DNA from: JAPUEK01 sp963815355
Lineage (GTDB): Bacteria > Pseudomonadota > Alphaproteobacteria > Rhodobacterales > Rhodobacteraceae
DNA: 64,000 nucleotides
NCBI GenBank assembly: GCA_963815355.1
Contig: CAWFGJ010000002.1
Location: 124,001 to 188,000, forward strand
Direction: 5' to 3'
Shown here: positions 51,625 to 60,523 of the stretch, one piece after another
Numbering within the stretch: the first letter of the stretch is position 1
How the letters are laid out: every line of letters begins with the position of its first letter
The notes under the pieces: model-generated
Database searches by the model: none
What the model was told of the DNA's origin: nothing
What the model saw: only the letters and a program-made list of their open reading frames with translations
Translations under genes and position numbers: made by a program

Positions 51625-51627
51625 GGC

Positions 51628-52338
51628 TCAGCCCCCCAGGAAAGAACGGCGAACCTCGGGGTCCGCCAGAAGTGCCTCGCCGGTATCGGTAAAGCGGTTG
51701 GCGCCTTGCACCAGCACATAGCCCTTGTTGGCGATGGCCAGCGCCTGACGCGCGTTCTGTTCGACCATCAGAATGGAAATCCCGGTGCGGGCCACCTCGA
51801 TGATCCGGTCAAACAATTCATCCATCACGATGGGGCTGACGCCCGCCGTGGGCTCATCCAGCATCAAAACCTTTGGCTGGGTCATCAAGGCCCGCCCGAC
51901 AGCGACCTGCTGGCGCTGCCCGCCTGACAACTCGCCCGCCGCCTGAAAACGCTTGGATTTCAGGATCGGGAACAGCTCATAAACCTGCTCCATCGTGCCG
52001 CGAATGTTGTCGCGGCGCAGGAACGCGCCCATTTCAAGGTTTTCTTCGACCGTCATGGTCGTGAAGATGTTGTTGGTCTGCGGCACAAAGGCCATGCCCT
52101 TGGCCACGCGGGCCTGCGGAGACAGCTTGGTGATGTCTTCACCCGCCAGCCGAACATGGCCGCCGCGCAACTTCAGCATGCCAAAGACGGCTTTCATCGC
52201 TGTCGATTTGCCGGCGCCGTTCGGGCCGACGATCACCGCGATTTCACCCTTTTCCACGGCAACCGTGCAGGCGTGGAGGATATCGACCGAGCCATAACCG
52301 CCGGTCATCGCCTCACCGATCAGAAACGGTTCAGCCAT
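51628..52338 (-). CDS. livF: Branched-chain amino acid ABC transporter ATPase (LivF-type)
   Basis: The 236-residue ATPase has Walker A GPNGAGKST, the LivF-type FVPQTNNIFTTMTVEENLEMG segment, ABC signature LSGGQRQQVAVGRALM, and Walker B VLMLDEPTAGVSP. The gene overlaps livG by 8 bases. It pairs with LivG to drive the LivHM pore. Confidence 0.95.
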   Translation of the reverse strand: MAEPFLIGEAMTGGYGSVDILHACTVAVEKGEIAVIVGPNGAGKSTAMKAVFGMLKLRGGHVRLAGEDITKLSPQARVAKGMAFVPQTNNIFTTMTVEENLEMGAFLRRDNIRGTMEQVYELFPILKSKRFQAAGELSGGQRQQVAVGRALMTQPKVLMLDEPTAGVSPIVMDELFDRIIEVARTGISILMVEQNARQALAIANKGYVLVQGANRFTDTGEALLADPEVRRSFLGG

Positions 52339-53119
52339 GGGCGGCTTCCTTCAACTTGTTCTTCAATCCGGTGCCGAGATAGGCCTCGATCACCCGCTCA
52401 TCATTCTTGACCTGTTCCACCGTGCCCTGCGCCAGAACCTTGCCTTCGGCCATGCAGATCACCGGGTCGCACAGGCGGCCGATGAAATCCATGTCATGCT
52501 CGATCACGCAGAACGTATAGCCGCGCTCTTGGTTCAGGCGGACGATGGCATCGCCAATGGTGTTCAGCAGCGTGCGGTTCACGCCCGCGCCCACCTCATC
52601 CAGAAACACGATCTTGGCATCGACCATCATGGTGCGGCCCAACTCCAGCAGCTTTTTCTGCCCGCCGGAAATGTTGGACGCGCGCTCATCGGCCAGATGC
52701 GAGATGGTGAGAAAGTCCAGCACCTCATTGGCCTTGTCGCGGATGCGCCGCTCTTCGGCAGACACAGCGCCCCGACGGAAACAGGCGTTCCACAGGCTTT
52801 CGCCCGATTGGTTGGCCGGCACCATCATCAGGTTTTCGCGCACCGTCATAGAGCCGAATTCATGCGCGATCTGGAACGTGCGCAACAGACCCTTGGCGAA
52901 CAGCTTGTGCGGCGGCAGGCCGCTGATGTCTTCGCCATCCATGACCACCCGGCCACTGGTCGGTGCCAGATTGCCTGCGATCACGTTGAACAGCGTGGTC
53001 TTGCCCGCGCCATTCGGCCCGATCAGCCCCGTGATCGACCCGGTATTGATTTGCAGCGATGCCCCGTCAACAGCACGGAACGCGCCGAAATGCCTGTGAA
53101 GGTCATCGACTACGATCAT
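52331..53119 (-). CDS. livG: Branched-chain amino acid ABC transporter ATPase (LivG-type)
   Basis: The 262-residue ATPase has Walker A GPNGAGKTTLFNVIAG, the LivG-type LLRTFQIAHEFGSMTVRENLMM block, signature ISGGQKKLLELGRTMM, and Walker B IVFLDEVGAGVN followed by the H-loop FCVIEHDMDFI. The start ATG 53119 is 115 bases from the livK stop; a strong hairpin fills that gap. Confidence 0.95.
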   Translation of the reverse strand: MIVVDDLHRHFGAFRAVDGASLQINTGSITGLIGPNGAGKTTLFNVIAGNLAPTSGRVVMDGEDISGLPPHKLFAKGLLRTFQIAHEFGSMTVRENLMMVPANQSGESLWNACFRRGAVSAEERRIRDKANEVLDFLTISHLADERASNISGGQKKLLELGRTMMVDAKIVFLDEVGAGVNRTLLNTIGDAIVRLNQERGYTFCVIEHDMDFIGRLCDPVICMAEGKVLAQGTVEQVKNDERVIEAYLGTGLKNKLKEAAHG

Positions 53120-53184
53120 TCCTATCTCCCCGTTGCCAACCTCATTTCGCGTCCGATGCGCGCGGGCTGGCTTTATTTGTAGCT

Positions 53185-53210
53185 ACGGCCCGAGGCAAGC
53201 CTCGGGCCGT
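53185..53210 (-). promoter_or_regulatory. Perfect stem-loop between livK and livG
   Basis: ACGGCCCGAGG-CAAG-CCTCGGGCCGT is an 11-bp perfect stem with a 4-base loop. On the minus strand no U-run follows, so it more likely protects the livK message or reduces read-through into the transporter genes than ends transcription. Confidence 0.65.
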
Positions 53211-53233
53211 GACTGTTTCAGGTCAAATCAAGA

Positions 53234-54424
53234 TCAACGGAACTTGACGGTTTCGTAGACGCCGCCCTTGATCTCGAACTCACGGTAGCGCCCGGCGGAT
53301 TCGCCCGGCCCGATCAGTTCGACGCCCGACGCGCCATCATAGTCGATGTCTTGGCCGGCAGCGATCAGCTCCAGCGCCTTGCCGAGTTCGCCGGGAAGGA
53401 TCTTTTCGCCCGGAGCGTTGGCGATATCCATGATCTTGGTGGCGTAGACCTTGGAGTCGGTGGACCCGGCAGCCTGCATCGCCAGCATGATCAACGCCGC
53501 AGCGTCATAGCTTTCCATCGAGTAGGGCGAGGTCGCATCGAACGGGACGGCCGAGGTTTTGCCCATCTCGGTCAGGATTGCAGCGCCAGCCGAATCCGAC
53601 TGTGCGACCTGGCCGTAGGAGCCGTCGAGAGCCGGGCCGATGTTCTTGGTCAGGTTGTCACCCACCATGCCGCCCGGCAGACCGAACTTGGAGAACGCGC
53701 CCGAATCGAGCGAGGCCTGGATGATGCCCTTGCCGCCCTGGTCGAGATAGCCGGCCACGACCAGCAGATCGCCCCCGGCTGCTGCCAGCGACGCCACTTC
53801 GGCCGAGTAGTCGGCTTTGCCATCGTCATGCGGGATGTTGATGTTCACAACGCCGCCCCTGGCGGTGAAGGACGACGCGATCGCATCGGCCAGACCCTTG
53901 CCGTAGTCGGTGTTGGAATAGGTCAGCGCGATGGATTTCACGCCGTGTTCCATGAGAACGTCAGCCATCACTTCGCCTTCGCGCGCATCCGAAGGGGAGG
54001 TGCGGAAGAACAGGCCGTCATCGTCAGCGGTCGACAGGGCAGGCGAGGTAGCCGAGGGCGAAACCATCGCGATGCCGTTCGGACGCGCCACGTTCTGCAG
54101 CACAGCGCCGGTCACACCCGAGCAATCCGCGCCCATGATGCCTTTGACGCCTTCAGCCGTCACCAGACGCTCGGCTGCAGCGGTCGCCGCCGCAGAGTCG
54201 CCGCAGGTGCTGTCGCCGCGCACGGGGACGAACACCATGCCGTTGACCGCTTTGCCCGAAGCGTTGGCTTCCGACATCGCCAGTTCAGCGGCGTTGGCCA
54301 TGTGGCCCGTCAACGATTCGATCGGACCGGTGAAGCCGATCAGAATCCCGATCTTGACGTCTTCTGCCGAAGCAGCGCCCACCATAAGTGCCGAAGCCGC
54401 GGTGGCCAAAAGTAGTTTTTTCAT
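53234..54424 (-). CDS. livK: Periplasmic substrate-binding protein of the LivK family
   Basis: The 396-residue protein has a cleavable signal peptide MKKLLLATAASALMVGAASA and the two-lobed type I periplasmic fold of LivK: VKIGILIGFTGPIESLTGHMANAAELAMSEANA, then GVTGAVLQNVARPNGIAMVSPSATSPALS and ALTYSNTDYGKGLADAI. It feeds the LivGFHM transporter. The ligand can be an amino acid, amide or short peptide and is not determined by sequence. It has its own upstream region of about 190 bases and leads the operon, as usual for a component needed in excess. Confidence 0.94.
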   Translation of the reverse strand: MKKLLLATAASALMVGAASAEDVKIGILIGFTGPIESLTGHMANAAELAMSEANASGKAVNGMVFVPVRGDSTCGDSAAATAAAERLVTAEGVKGIMGADCSGVTGAVLQNVARPNGIAMVSPSATSPALSTADDDGLFFRTSPSDAREGEVMADVLMEHGVKSIALTYSNTDYGKGLADAIASSFTARGGVVNINIPHDDGKADYSAEVASLAAAGGDLLVVAGYLDQGGKGIIQASLDSGAFSKFGLPGGMVGDNLTKNIGPALDGSYGQVAQSDSAGAAILTEMGKTSAVPFDATSPYSMESYDAAALIMLAMQAAGSTDSKVYATKIMDIANAPGEKILPGELGKALELIAAGQDIDYDGASGVELIGPGESAGRYREFEIKGGVYETVKFR

Positions 54425-54616
54425 TGTTGTCTCCCATGTTGGATCGCAATCCTGCCCGGCAGACTAGTTTGCAGGTGAACAAAAGAAAAGCACCTAAAGG
54501 GACACAATTCTTCTGGCCGTCAGCGCGCCGGGACAGCAGCAACAGGCCGGAGCCTAAAGCTGGAACGTGATCATTTCAAGCTTGAACTATTAACACCCAG
54601 CCCGGCAACAATCCGG

Positions 54617-55639
54617 TCAGATCGACAGCCGCGCGCCGATGCCGGGGATCAATCCTTGCGAGCCGCGCTCTCGGTAAGGCGTGGTGTTATAGTGGCTCCG
54701 ATAGCACTTGGAAAAATGCGACGGGCTGGCAAAGCCGCAGGCCAGCGCCACGTTGATCACGCTCATGTCGGTCTGCATCAGCAGGTTGCGCGCCTTTTGC
54801 AGGCGCAGCTCCATGTAGTACCGCTTGGGGCTGCGGTTCAGATAGCGGCGGAACAGACGCTCCAGCTGGCGGGTGGACATGCCGACCTCTTCGGCCAGAT
54901 CGGCCGGGCTCATCGGATCTTCGATGTTGCCCTCCATCATCTGAATGACCTGGCTCAGCTTTGGATGGCGCACCCCGATCCGCGTCGGGATCGACAGGCG
55001 CTGCGTGTCCTGATCGGTGCGGATTGTCGAATAGATCATCAGATCGGCGACGTTGTTGGCAATGTCCTCGCCGTGGTCCGACGCGATGATCCGCAACATC
55101 AGATCAATCGAGGAAATCCCCCCCGCCGTGGACCAGCGGTTGCCGTCCATCACAAAGACCGATTTGGTCAGCCGCACGTCGTCAAATTCCTCGGCGAATC
55201 CATCCTGGTTTTCCCAGTGGATCGTCGCCTTCTTGCCGTCCAGCAACCCGGCCTTGGCCAAGGCATAAGCCCCGGTGCACAGCCCGCCAATGACAACCCC
55301 GCGCCGCGCCTCACGCCGCAGCCAAGAAATCACCGCCTTGGTCGCGGTTTTCTGAATGTCGATGCCGCCGCAGACCAGAACCGTGTCGTCGCGCTCAACC
55401 TCATCCAACCCGAAGTCCAGCTTAAAGGTCGCACCGTTCGAACAGGTTTTCTCAACCCCGCCTTCGCCGCACAAAACCCACGTGTAAAGCGGATAGCCCA
55501 TGACATGGTTTGCAAGGCGCAACGGCTCAATAGCGCCGGCGAAATTGATCATCGTGAACTTGTCCAAAAGCAGAAACACAAAGCGCCGCGGGTTGGCGGG
55601 TTTGGTGGTCTGAGTGGCCTTGCGCGCAGTGCTGGACAT
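54617..55639 (-). CDS. GlxA-family AraC-type transcriptional regulator
   Basis: The 340-residue protein joins a DJ-1/PfpI-like domain (about residues 18-190; FVFLLLDKFTMINFAGAIEPLRLANHVMGYPLYTWVLCGE, then VIGGLCTGAYALAKAGLL) to an AraC-type double helix-turn-helix (about 235-325; SPADLAEEVGMSTRQLERLFRRYLNRSPKRYYMELRLQKARNLL, VALACGFASPSHFSKCYRSHYNTTP). The layout matches regulators such as GbdR and CdhR that respond to glycine betaine, carnitine and related compounds; the effector here is unknown. It lies directly downstream of livK and could control that transporter. Confidence 0.9.
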   Translation of the reverse strand: MSSTARKATQTTKPANPRRFVFLLLDKFTMINFAGAIEPLRLANHVMGYPLYTWVLCGEGGVEKTCSNGATFKLDFGLDEVERDDTVLVCGGIDIQKTATKAVISWLRREARRGVVIGGLCTGAYALAKAGLLDGKKATIHWENQDGFAEEFDDVRLTKSVFVMDGNRWSTAGGISSIDLMLRIIASDHGEDIANNVADLMIYSTIRTDQDTQRLSIPTRIGVRHPKLSQVIQMMEGNIEDPMSPADLAEEVGMSTRQLERLFRRYLNRSPKRYYMELRLQKARNLLMQTDMSVINVALACGFASPSHFSKCYRSHYNTTPYRERGSQGLIPGIGARLSI

Positions 55640-55795
55640 GTTGCGACCTGTTTGTGTCGTTTACGGGCTCAGGAAGCAGGAATTTTTCGCCTCCGCAAGA
55701 ACAATCCAAGGGGCTCTTACGCCTTTCTCCCTTTGCTTCGGTCAGAGTTTTCCCTATACCGCCACGCGATACCGCTAACGGATAGGGGAAATCCC

Positions 55796-57166
55796 ATGAC
55801 CAAGGGTTGGACAAAGTCGGACTGGCGCGCAAAACCGCGTGTGCAGATGCCCGATTATGGCGACATTGCCGCGCTGAACACGGTTGAGGCGCAGCTTGCC
55901 AAATATCCTCCGCTGGTCTTCGCCGGCGAGGCGCGCAAGCTGAAAAAGCAACTGGCTTTGGCGGCAGAGGGCAAGGCCTTCTTGCTGCAAGGCGGCGATT
56001 GCGCCGAAAGCTTTGCAGAATTCAGCGCCGACAACATTCGCGACACGTTCCGCGTGATGCTGCAAATGGCCGTTGTGCTGACCTATGGGGCGAAGGTTCC
56101 GGTGATCAAGGTCGGCCGTATGGCTGGCCAGTTCGCCAAGCCGCGCTCGGCACCGACCGAAATGATTGGCGGGGTGGAATACCCGTCCTATCGCGGCGAC
56201 ATCATCAACGGTTTTGACGCCACGGTCGAGGCACGCCGCCCCGAGCCGATGCGGATGCTACAGGCCTATACTCAAGCAGCGGCCTCGCTGAACCTGCTGC
56301 GCGCGTTCTCAACGGGCGGTTTTGCCGATATCCACCGCGTCCATTCCTGGACCCTTGGTTTTGCCGAACATGACAAGGCCGAACGCTACCGTGAAATCTC
56401 CAACCGCATTTCGGATGCGTTGGATTTCATGAACGCGGCGGGCGTGAATTCGGACACCGCACACAGCCTGTCGACGGTCGATTTCTACACCAGCCACGAA
56501 GCGTTGTTGCTGGAGTACGAAGAGGCCCTGTGCCGCGTCGACAGCATCACCGGGCAGAACGTGGCCGGATCGGGTCACATGATCTGGATCGGCGACCGCA
56601 CCCGTCAGCCGGACGGCGCGCATGTCGAATTCTGCCGGGGTGTTTTGAACCCGATCGGTCTGAAGTGTGGGCCGACGACAACGGCGGAAGACCTCAAGGT
56701 GCTGATGGCCAAGCTGAACCCAACGAATGAGGCGGGCCGTCTGACGCTGATCGCGCGCTTTGGTGCGGGCAAGGTGGGGGATCACCTGCCGCGTCTGATC
56801 AAGGCCGTGAAAGAAGAGGGCGCAAACGTCGTCTGGTCCTGCGATCCGATGCACGGCAATACGATCAAGGCGGCCTCGGGTTACAAAACCCGGCCCTTCG
56901 AATCGGTGCTGCGCGAAGTGCGTGAGTTTTTCCAGATTCACAAAGCCGAGGGCACGATCCCCGGCGGCGTGCATTTTGAGATGACAGGTCAGGACGTAAC
57001 CGAATGCACGGGCGGTTTGCGCGCAGTGTCGGACGAAAACCTTGCTGACCGCTATCACACCGCCTGCGACCCGCGTCTGAACGCCTCGCAGTCGTTGGAG
57101 CTGGCCTTCCTTGTGTCCGAAGAGCTGTCTGCACAGCGCGAAGCAGATCGCCGCGTGGCACTCTGA
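55796..57166 (+). CDS. aroG: Class II 3-deoxy-7-phosphoheptulonate synthase
   Basis: The 456-residue class II (plant-type) DAHP synthase catalyses the first step of the shikimate pathway, from phosphoenolpyruvate and erythrose 4-phosphate. Typical blocks are FLLQGGDCAESF, KVGRMAGQFAKPRS, IWIGDRTRQPDGAHVEFCRGV, NPIGLKCGPTT, and VWSCDPMHGNT, with Cys and His metal ligands. The start ATG 55796 follows GGATAGGGGAAATCCC; the longer frame would read through the regulator gene on the other strand. It is divergent from the GlxA-type regulator and ends with a terminator. Confidence 0.97.
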   Translation: MTKGWTKSDWRAKPRVQMPDYGDIAALNTVEAQLAKYPPLVFAGEARKLKKQLALAAEGKAFLLQGGDCAESFAEFSADNIRDTFRVMLQMAVVLTYGAKVPVIKVGRMAGQFAKPRSAPTEMIGGVEYPSYRGDIINGFDATVEARRPEPMRMLQAYTQAAASLNLLRAFSTGGFADIHRVHSWTLGFAEHDKAERYREISNRISDALDFMNAAGVNSDTAHSLSTVDFYTSHEALLLEYEEALCRVDSITGQNVAGSGHMIWIGDRTRQPDGAHVEFCRGVLNPIGLKCGPTTTAEDLKVLMAKLNPTNEAGRLTLIARFGAGKVGDHLPRLIKAVKEEGANVVWSCDPMHGNTIKAASGYKTRPFESVLREVREFFQIHKAEGTIPGGVHFEMTGQDVTECTGGLRAVSDENLADRYHTACDPRLNASQSLELAFLVSEELSAQREADRRVAL

Positions 57167-57216
57167 CGGGCGGAAGAGGGTCGGAAGATCCGAGGAAGAT
57201 AAAAAGAAGATCGAAA

Positions 57217-57245
57217 AAAGGCGGTCCCTCGGGGCCGCCTTTGTC
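57217..57245 (+). terminator. Intrinsic terminator of the DAHP synthase gene
   Basis: AAAGGCGG and CCGCCTTT form an 8-bp stem around TCCCTCGGGG, followed by TGTCGTTT. It also lies at the end of the convergent PAS gene. Confidence 0.82.
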
Positions 57246-57247
57246 GT

Positions 57248-57907
57248 TTAATCGCGCGAACTGACCAGCCGAAGGTTGGGCTTTCCGCGCGGCGGGCGGG
57301 GGGTAAAGGCGGCGACAGGCTCGGCAAAACCGGTCTCGGGCTGCAGGGTTTCTGCCGCGGAACGGTTTGAAAAGACAAGCTTTTCAAAAGAGGTGCTGGC
57401 AATCGCGAACCGCCGCGGGCTGCGCCCGATTTGCCCCTCGGTACACAGGCACCCCAGCGCCAAAAGCGTCTCGCCGCGCAGATTGGCCACCGGCAGCAGC
57501 AACATGCGCGCGCCCAAAGCCGGCCGCCCAATCCCCCGCTCCCCCTCCAGCGCCATCTCCAGAACCTTCGGGCCAGCGAAGACTTGCTCCAAGGCATCGG
57601 CCATCCGGTCGCGGCTGGCGGGTTCAACAAGGGACGACAAAGGCATCCCCCGAACTTCCATCCCCATCAATTCATTGAACATTATTCCTGCCAAGCGAAA
57701 CCGGGCAATGCCGGGTGCGATGCGCTCGATCAGAAAAACCCGTTCCAGCGACTGCGCCATGCCGCGCGGATCAATCGCGTCACGTCGGGGCAGAGCATCT
57801 GGGCTACGCAAGGCCTCCCAATAAGCGCGCACTTCGTTCAAGCCCGCAAATGGCCCAACCATGCCCGGCTTTCCCCTACCTGAACCGCCACCAAACCCAA
57901 GAACCAT
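57248..57907 (-). CDS. PAS-domain protein (PAS_5-type)
   Basis: The 219-residue protein has a short glycine-rich start, then a PAS-like core (about residues 22-155; VRAYWEALRSPDALPRRDAIDPRGMAQSLERVFLIERIAPGIARFRLAGIMFNELMGMEVRGMPLSSLVEPASRDRMADALEQVF, ALGARMLLLPVANLRGETLLALGCL) and a proline-rich, unstructured tail ending in NLRLVSSRD. It has no output domain. This is the PAS_5 class that is common in alphaproteobacteria. A CtrA-like site lies upstream, shared with yicC. Role unknown. Confidence 0.83.
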   Translation of the reverse strand: MVLGFGGGSGRGKPGMVGPFAGLNEVRAYWEALRSPDALPRRDAIDPRGMAQSLERVFLIERIAPGIARFRLAGIMFNELMGMEVRGMPLSSLVEPASRDRMADALEQVFAGPKVLEMALEGERGIGRPALGARMLLLPVANLRGETLLALGCLCTEGQIGRSPRRFAIASTSFEKLVFSNRSAAETLQPETGFAEPVAAFTPRPPRGKPNLRLVSSRD

Positions 57908-57964
57908 TGCCGCCTCCTGCGAAAACCCGTCCCATCGCGCCGAAGCTTTACTGTCATTAGACGG

Positions 57965-57980
57965 TTAACTCTGGCGTAAC
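57965..57980. promoter_or_regulatory. Candidate CtrA-like site between the PAS gene and yicC
   Basis: TTAA, seven bases, GTAAC is one mismatch from TTAA-N7-TTAAC. It lies 58 bases upstream of the PAS gene start and about 100 upstream of yicC. Confidence 0.3.
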
Positions 57981-58080
57981 ACCTGTTACCAAGTTCTTAA
58001 TCCTAGCCCGAATCTGCATGGTTTTGGCCTGAAATCTTGACAAATGGTAAACAGCGGCCCCCTGGCCGCCGGAGGTTCAC

Positions 58081-58977
58081 ATGATCATTTCAATGACGGG
58101 TTTTGCAGCAGGCAAAGGGCAGGGCGGCGGCTATAGCTGGTCTTGGGATATTCGGGCGGTCAACGGGAAGGGGCTGGATTTGCGGCTCCGCGTTCCCGAT
58201 TGGATTGATGGATTGGAATTGGCCCTCCGGGGCGAGTTGGCCAAAGCGCTACAACGGGGCAACCTGAATCTGACCCTAAAAGTGGCGCGCGACGGAGGAG
58301 AGGGGGCCGAAGCACTGCGCCTCAATGCAGCGGTCCTTGCGTCCGTGCTGTCGGCCTTGCGCGGCGTCGAAGAGGCCGCGATGGCCACCGGGATGACACT
58401 TGCCCAGCCGACGGGAGCCGATGTTCTGGCTGTGCGCGGGGTTCTCGACTATGCCAGCGCAGAACAAGATACCACCGCGCTTCGCACTGCAATTCTCGCC
58501 GATCTTCCAGAACTATTAAGCCATTTCAATGCGATGCGCGCATCTGAGGGGGCTGCGTTGCAGGCTGTCCTATCTGGTCAGTTGGACCGGATTGCCGAAC
58601 TGACAGCCGCGGCAGCAAACGAAGCCGAAAGCCGGAAGAGCGCTGCTGGGGAAACATTGCGCGCGCAACTGGCCAAGCTTTTGTCCCACGCAGAAGGGCT
58701 GGACGAGACGCGCATCGCGCAGGAGTTGGCGCTGCTTGCCGTAAAATGCGATGTGACCGAGGAACTGGATCGCCTCGCCGCCCATGTCGAGGCCGCGCGG
58801 GCGCTTTTATCAGAAGCTGGTCCTGTGGGCAGGAAGTTCGACTTTTTGGTGCAAGAGTTCTTGCGAGAGGCGAATACGCTGTGCTCAAAAGCGCAAGCGC
58901 TGGCGCTGACCCGCATCGGGCTTGACCTCAAGACCGTCATCGATCAGATGCGCGAGCAAGTGCAAAACGTGGAATGA
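58081..58977 (+). CDS. yicC: YicC/YloC-family endoribonuclease-type protein
   Basis: The 298-residue protein is YicC, known as an endoribonuclease in this family. It opens with MIISMTGFAAGKG, continues with SWDIRAVNGKGLDLRLRVPDWI, has a long coiled-coil centre, and ends in the conserved block GRKFDFLVQEFLREANTLCSKAQ. Start ATG 58081 follows GCCGCCGGAGG, a strong site. The stop overlaps the gmk start (ATGA), so translation of the two is coupled. Confidence 0.95.
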   Translation: MIISMTGFAAGKGQGGGYSWSWDIRAVNGKGLDLRLRVPDWIDGLELALRGELAKALQRGNLNLTLKVARDGGEGAEALRLNAAVLASVLSALRGVEEAAMATGMTLAQPTGADVLAVRGVLDYASAEQDTTALRTAILADLPELLSHFNAMRASEGAALQAVLSGQLDRIAELTAAAANEAESRKSAAGETLRAQLAKLLSHAEGLDETRIAQELALLAVKCDVTEELDRLAAHVEAARALLSEAGPVGRKFDFLVQEFLREANTLCSKAQALALTRIGLDLKTVIDQMREQVQNVE

Positions 58978-59624
58978 TCATGGTCGAACCCCAAGCGCGC
59001 AGAGGGCTTTTGCTCATCCTGTCCTCTCCTTCTGGTGCTGGGAAGTCGACCCTTGCGCGCCGGTTGATGGACTGGGATGAATCCCTGAGGTTTTCTGTCT
59101 CTGCCACCACGCGCGCGCCGCGTCTGGGGGAAGAGGATGGGCGCGAGTATTACTTTCGCAGCCGGGAAGCCTTTGAAGCCATGGTGAAATCCGGTGACAT
59201 GCTGGAGCATGCCGAAGTTTTCGGCAATCTCTACGGTTCCCCCCGCGCCCCGGTTGAGGCGGCGATGCTGGCGGGCAGGGACACCTTGTTTGATATCGAC
59301 TGGCAGGGTGGACAGCAGATCAAACAATCCATGCGGGATGATGTGGTTTCCATCTTTATCCTGCCGCCTTCAATCGCCGAGTTGGAACGCCGCTTGCGCG
59401 GTCGGGCGCAGGATAGCGAAGAGGTGATTGCAGGGCGGATGGCGAAATCTCAGGCAGAGATCAGCCACTGGGCCGAGTATGACTATGTCCTCGTCAATGA
59501 TGACATCGACCAAGCCTTTGACAAGTTGACAACTATTCTTCTGGCCGAACGCCTGCGCCGCGCGCGTCAGCCTTCGCTTTCGGACTTTGTCCGCGGCTTG
59601 AACAAGGAGTTTGACAAGAGATGA
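58974..59624 (+). CDS. gmk: Guanylate kinase
   Basis: The 216-residue kinase phosphorylates GMP to GDP. It shows the P-loop SSPSGAGKSTLARRL, the GMP-binding TTRAPRLGEEDGREYYF, and DIDWQGGQQI. Start codons 58974 and 58980 are both in frame; the first overlaps the yicC stop. The stop overlaps the next gene start in the same way. Location with yicC is common in proteobacteria. Confidence 0.97.
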   Translation: MIMVEPQARRGLLLILSSPSGAGKSTLARRLMDWDESLRFSVSATTRAPRLGEEDGREYYFRSREAFEAMVKSGDMLEHAEVFGNLYGSPRAPVEAAMLAGRDTLFDIDWQGGQQIKQSMRDDVVSIFILPPSIAELERRLRGRAQDSEEVIAGRMAKSQAEISHWAEYDYVLVNDDIDQAFDKLTTILLAERLRRARQPSLSDFVRGLNKEFDKR

Positions 59625-60139
59625 TCTACGGCCTCGACGGAGTTTCGCCTCAAATTCATCCGACCGCATGGATTGCGCCGACAGCCGTGCTGATCGGCAA
59701 CGTCGTGATCGGTGCCCATGCCAGCGTCTGGTTTGGGGCCGTGCTGCGCGGTGATAATGAAGCGATCATGGTCGGCGAGGGATCAAACGTTCAGGAAAAT
59801 GCGGTTTTGCATACCGATATGGGCTATCCGCTGACCATTGCGGCAAACTGCACGGTCGGCCACAAGGCGATGCTGCACGGGTGTACCATCGGTGAAGGCA
59901 GTCTGATTGGTATGTCTGCGACCCTGTTAAACGGGGCACGGATCGGCGCCGGTTGTCTTGTGGGCGCGGCTAGTCTGGTAACCGAAGGCAAAGAAATGCC
60001 CGAAGGTGCCCTGATCATGGGCATTCCGGCAAAGGTGGTGGCGATGTTGGATGATGCGGCCCGTGCCCGCCTGATACGTTCTGCCGAAAGCTATCAGTCG
60101 AACGCGAAACGTTTTGCCAAGGGTTTGCGAACCCTATGA
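59621..60139 (+). CDS. Gamma-class carbonic anhydrase-like hexapeptide protein
   Basis: The 172-residue left-handed beta-helix protein has hexapeptide repeats over about residues 10-130 (AVLIGNVVIGAHASVWFGAVLRGDN, then ANCTVGHKAMLHGCTIGEGSLIGM). His64, His81 and His86 sit in the positions of the trimeric zinc site of gamma carbonic anhydrases. Similar proteins are called YrdA, CaiE or PaaY; activity is not proven. It is the third gene of the yicC-gmk operon with an ATGA overlap. A small GC hairpin follows. Confidence 0.9.
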   Translation: MIYGLDGVSPQIHPTAWIAPTAVLIGNVVIGAHASVWFGAVLRGDNEAIMVGEGSNVQENAVLHTDMGYPLTIAANCTVGHKAMLHGCTIGEGSLIGMSATLLNGARIGAGCLVGAASLVTEGKEMPEGALIMGIPAKVVAMLDDAARARLIRSAESYQSNAKRFAKGLRTL

Positions 60140-60143
60140 GAAA

Positions 60144-60161
60144 GGGGGCCAACTGGCCCCC
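60144..60161. terminator. Short GC hairpin between convergent genes
   Basis: GGGGGCC-AACT-GGCCCCC is a 7-bp perfect stem. In the minus direction it is followed by TTTCTC, so it may end the DUF1127 transcript. Confidence 0.5.
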
Positions 60162-60189
60162 GGGTGGTCGCAATCGCAGGTGAGGGCCT

Positions 60190-60351
60190 TCAGCCCCAAA
60201 CGGCCTTACGTGCCAAGGTTTCCGCATCTTCCGGGAAAATCCCGAGATCCAAGGCGATTCGCCGCGGCATGGTCGCGATTTCATCCCGCGTCTGACGATA
60301 GAGCGCGCGTTTGGCGGCGGCGTCACGGTACTGAGCGATGAAGTTTTTCAT
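60190..60351 (-). CDS. DUF1127-like small protein, 53 aa
   Basis: The 53-residue protein (start MKNFIAQYRDAAAK) has the single-domain pattern RALYRQTRDEIATMPRRIALDLGIFPEDAETLARKAVWG, close to DUF1127/YjiS-type proteins, which are small basic regulators of RNA and phosphate-stress responses in some alphaproteobacteria. It has an AAAGGA ribosome site. A palindrome of the TGTTAGCGCTAACA type lies 76-89 bases upstream, overlapping a likely promoter, which links it to the gap genes. It is too short to appear in ordinary long-frame searches. Confidence 0.72.
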   Translation of the reverse strand: MKNFIAQYRDAAAKRALYRQTRDEIATMPRRIALDLGIFPEDAETLARKAVWG

Positions 60352-60426
60352 AGTTTCGTCCTTTTACACGCGATGGAGTGCCCGGATGGCTGTCTCCCGT
60401 TTCGCATGAGTTGGATATAACCCTCC

Positions 60427-60440
60427 TGTTAGCGCCAACA
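60427..60440 (-). promoter_or_regulatory. LacI-type operator upstream of the DUF1127 gene
   Basis: The 14-mer TGTTAGCGCCAACA is one base from the perfect palindrome TGTTAGCGCTAACA. Its reverse complement is identical to the better of the two sites in front of gap2. A TTATAT box lies a few bases downstream toward the gene. Confidence 0.7.
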
Positions 60441-60523
60441 ACGCCCGCTTTGGCTGTGGCAGCTTGCGCGTATTGCATAGGTGTTTCGATTTGCGCATGC
60501 CTTCTGTGCCCATCACAAACGGC

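Noticed and set aside
54656..55795. In-frame extension of the DAHP synthase start by 380 codons
   Set aside because: The extension lies antisense to the regulator gene and lacks similarity; the ATG at 55796 has a ribosome site and the family N-terminus.
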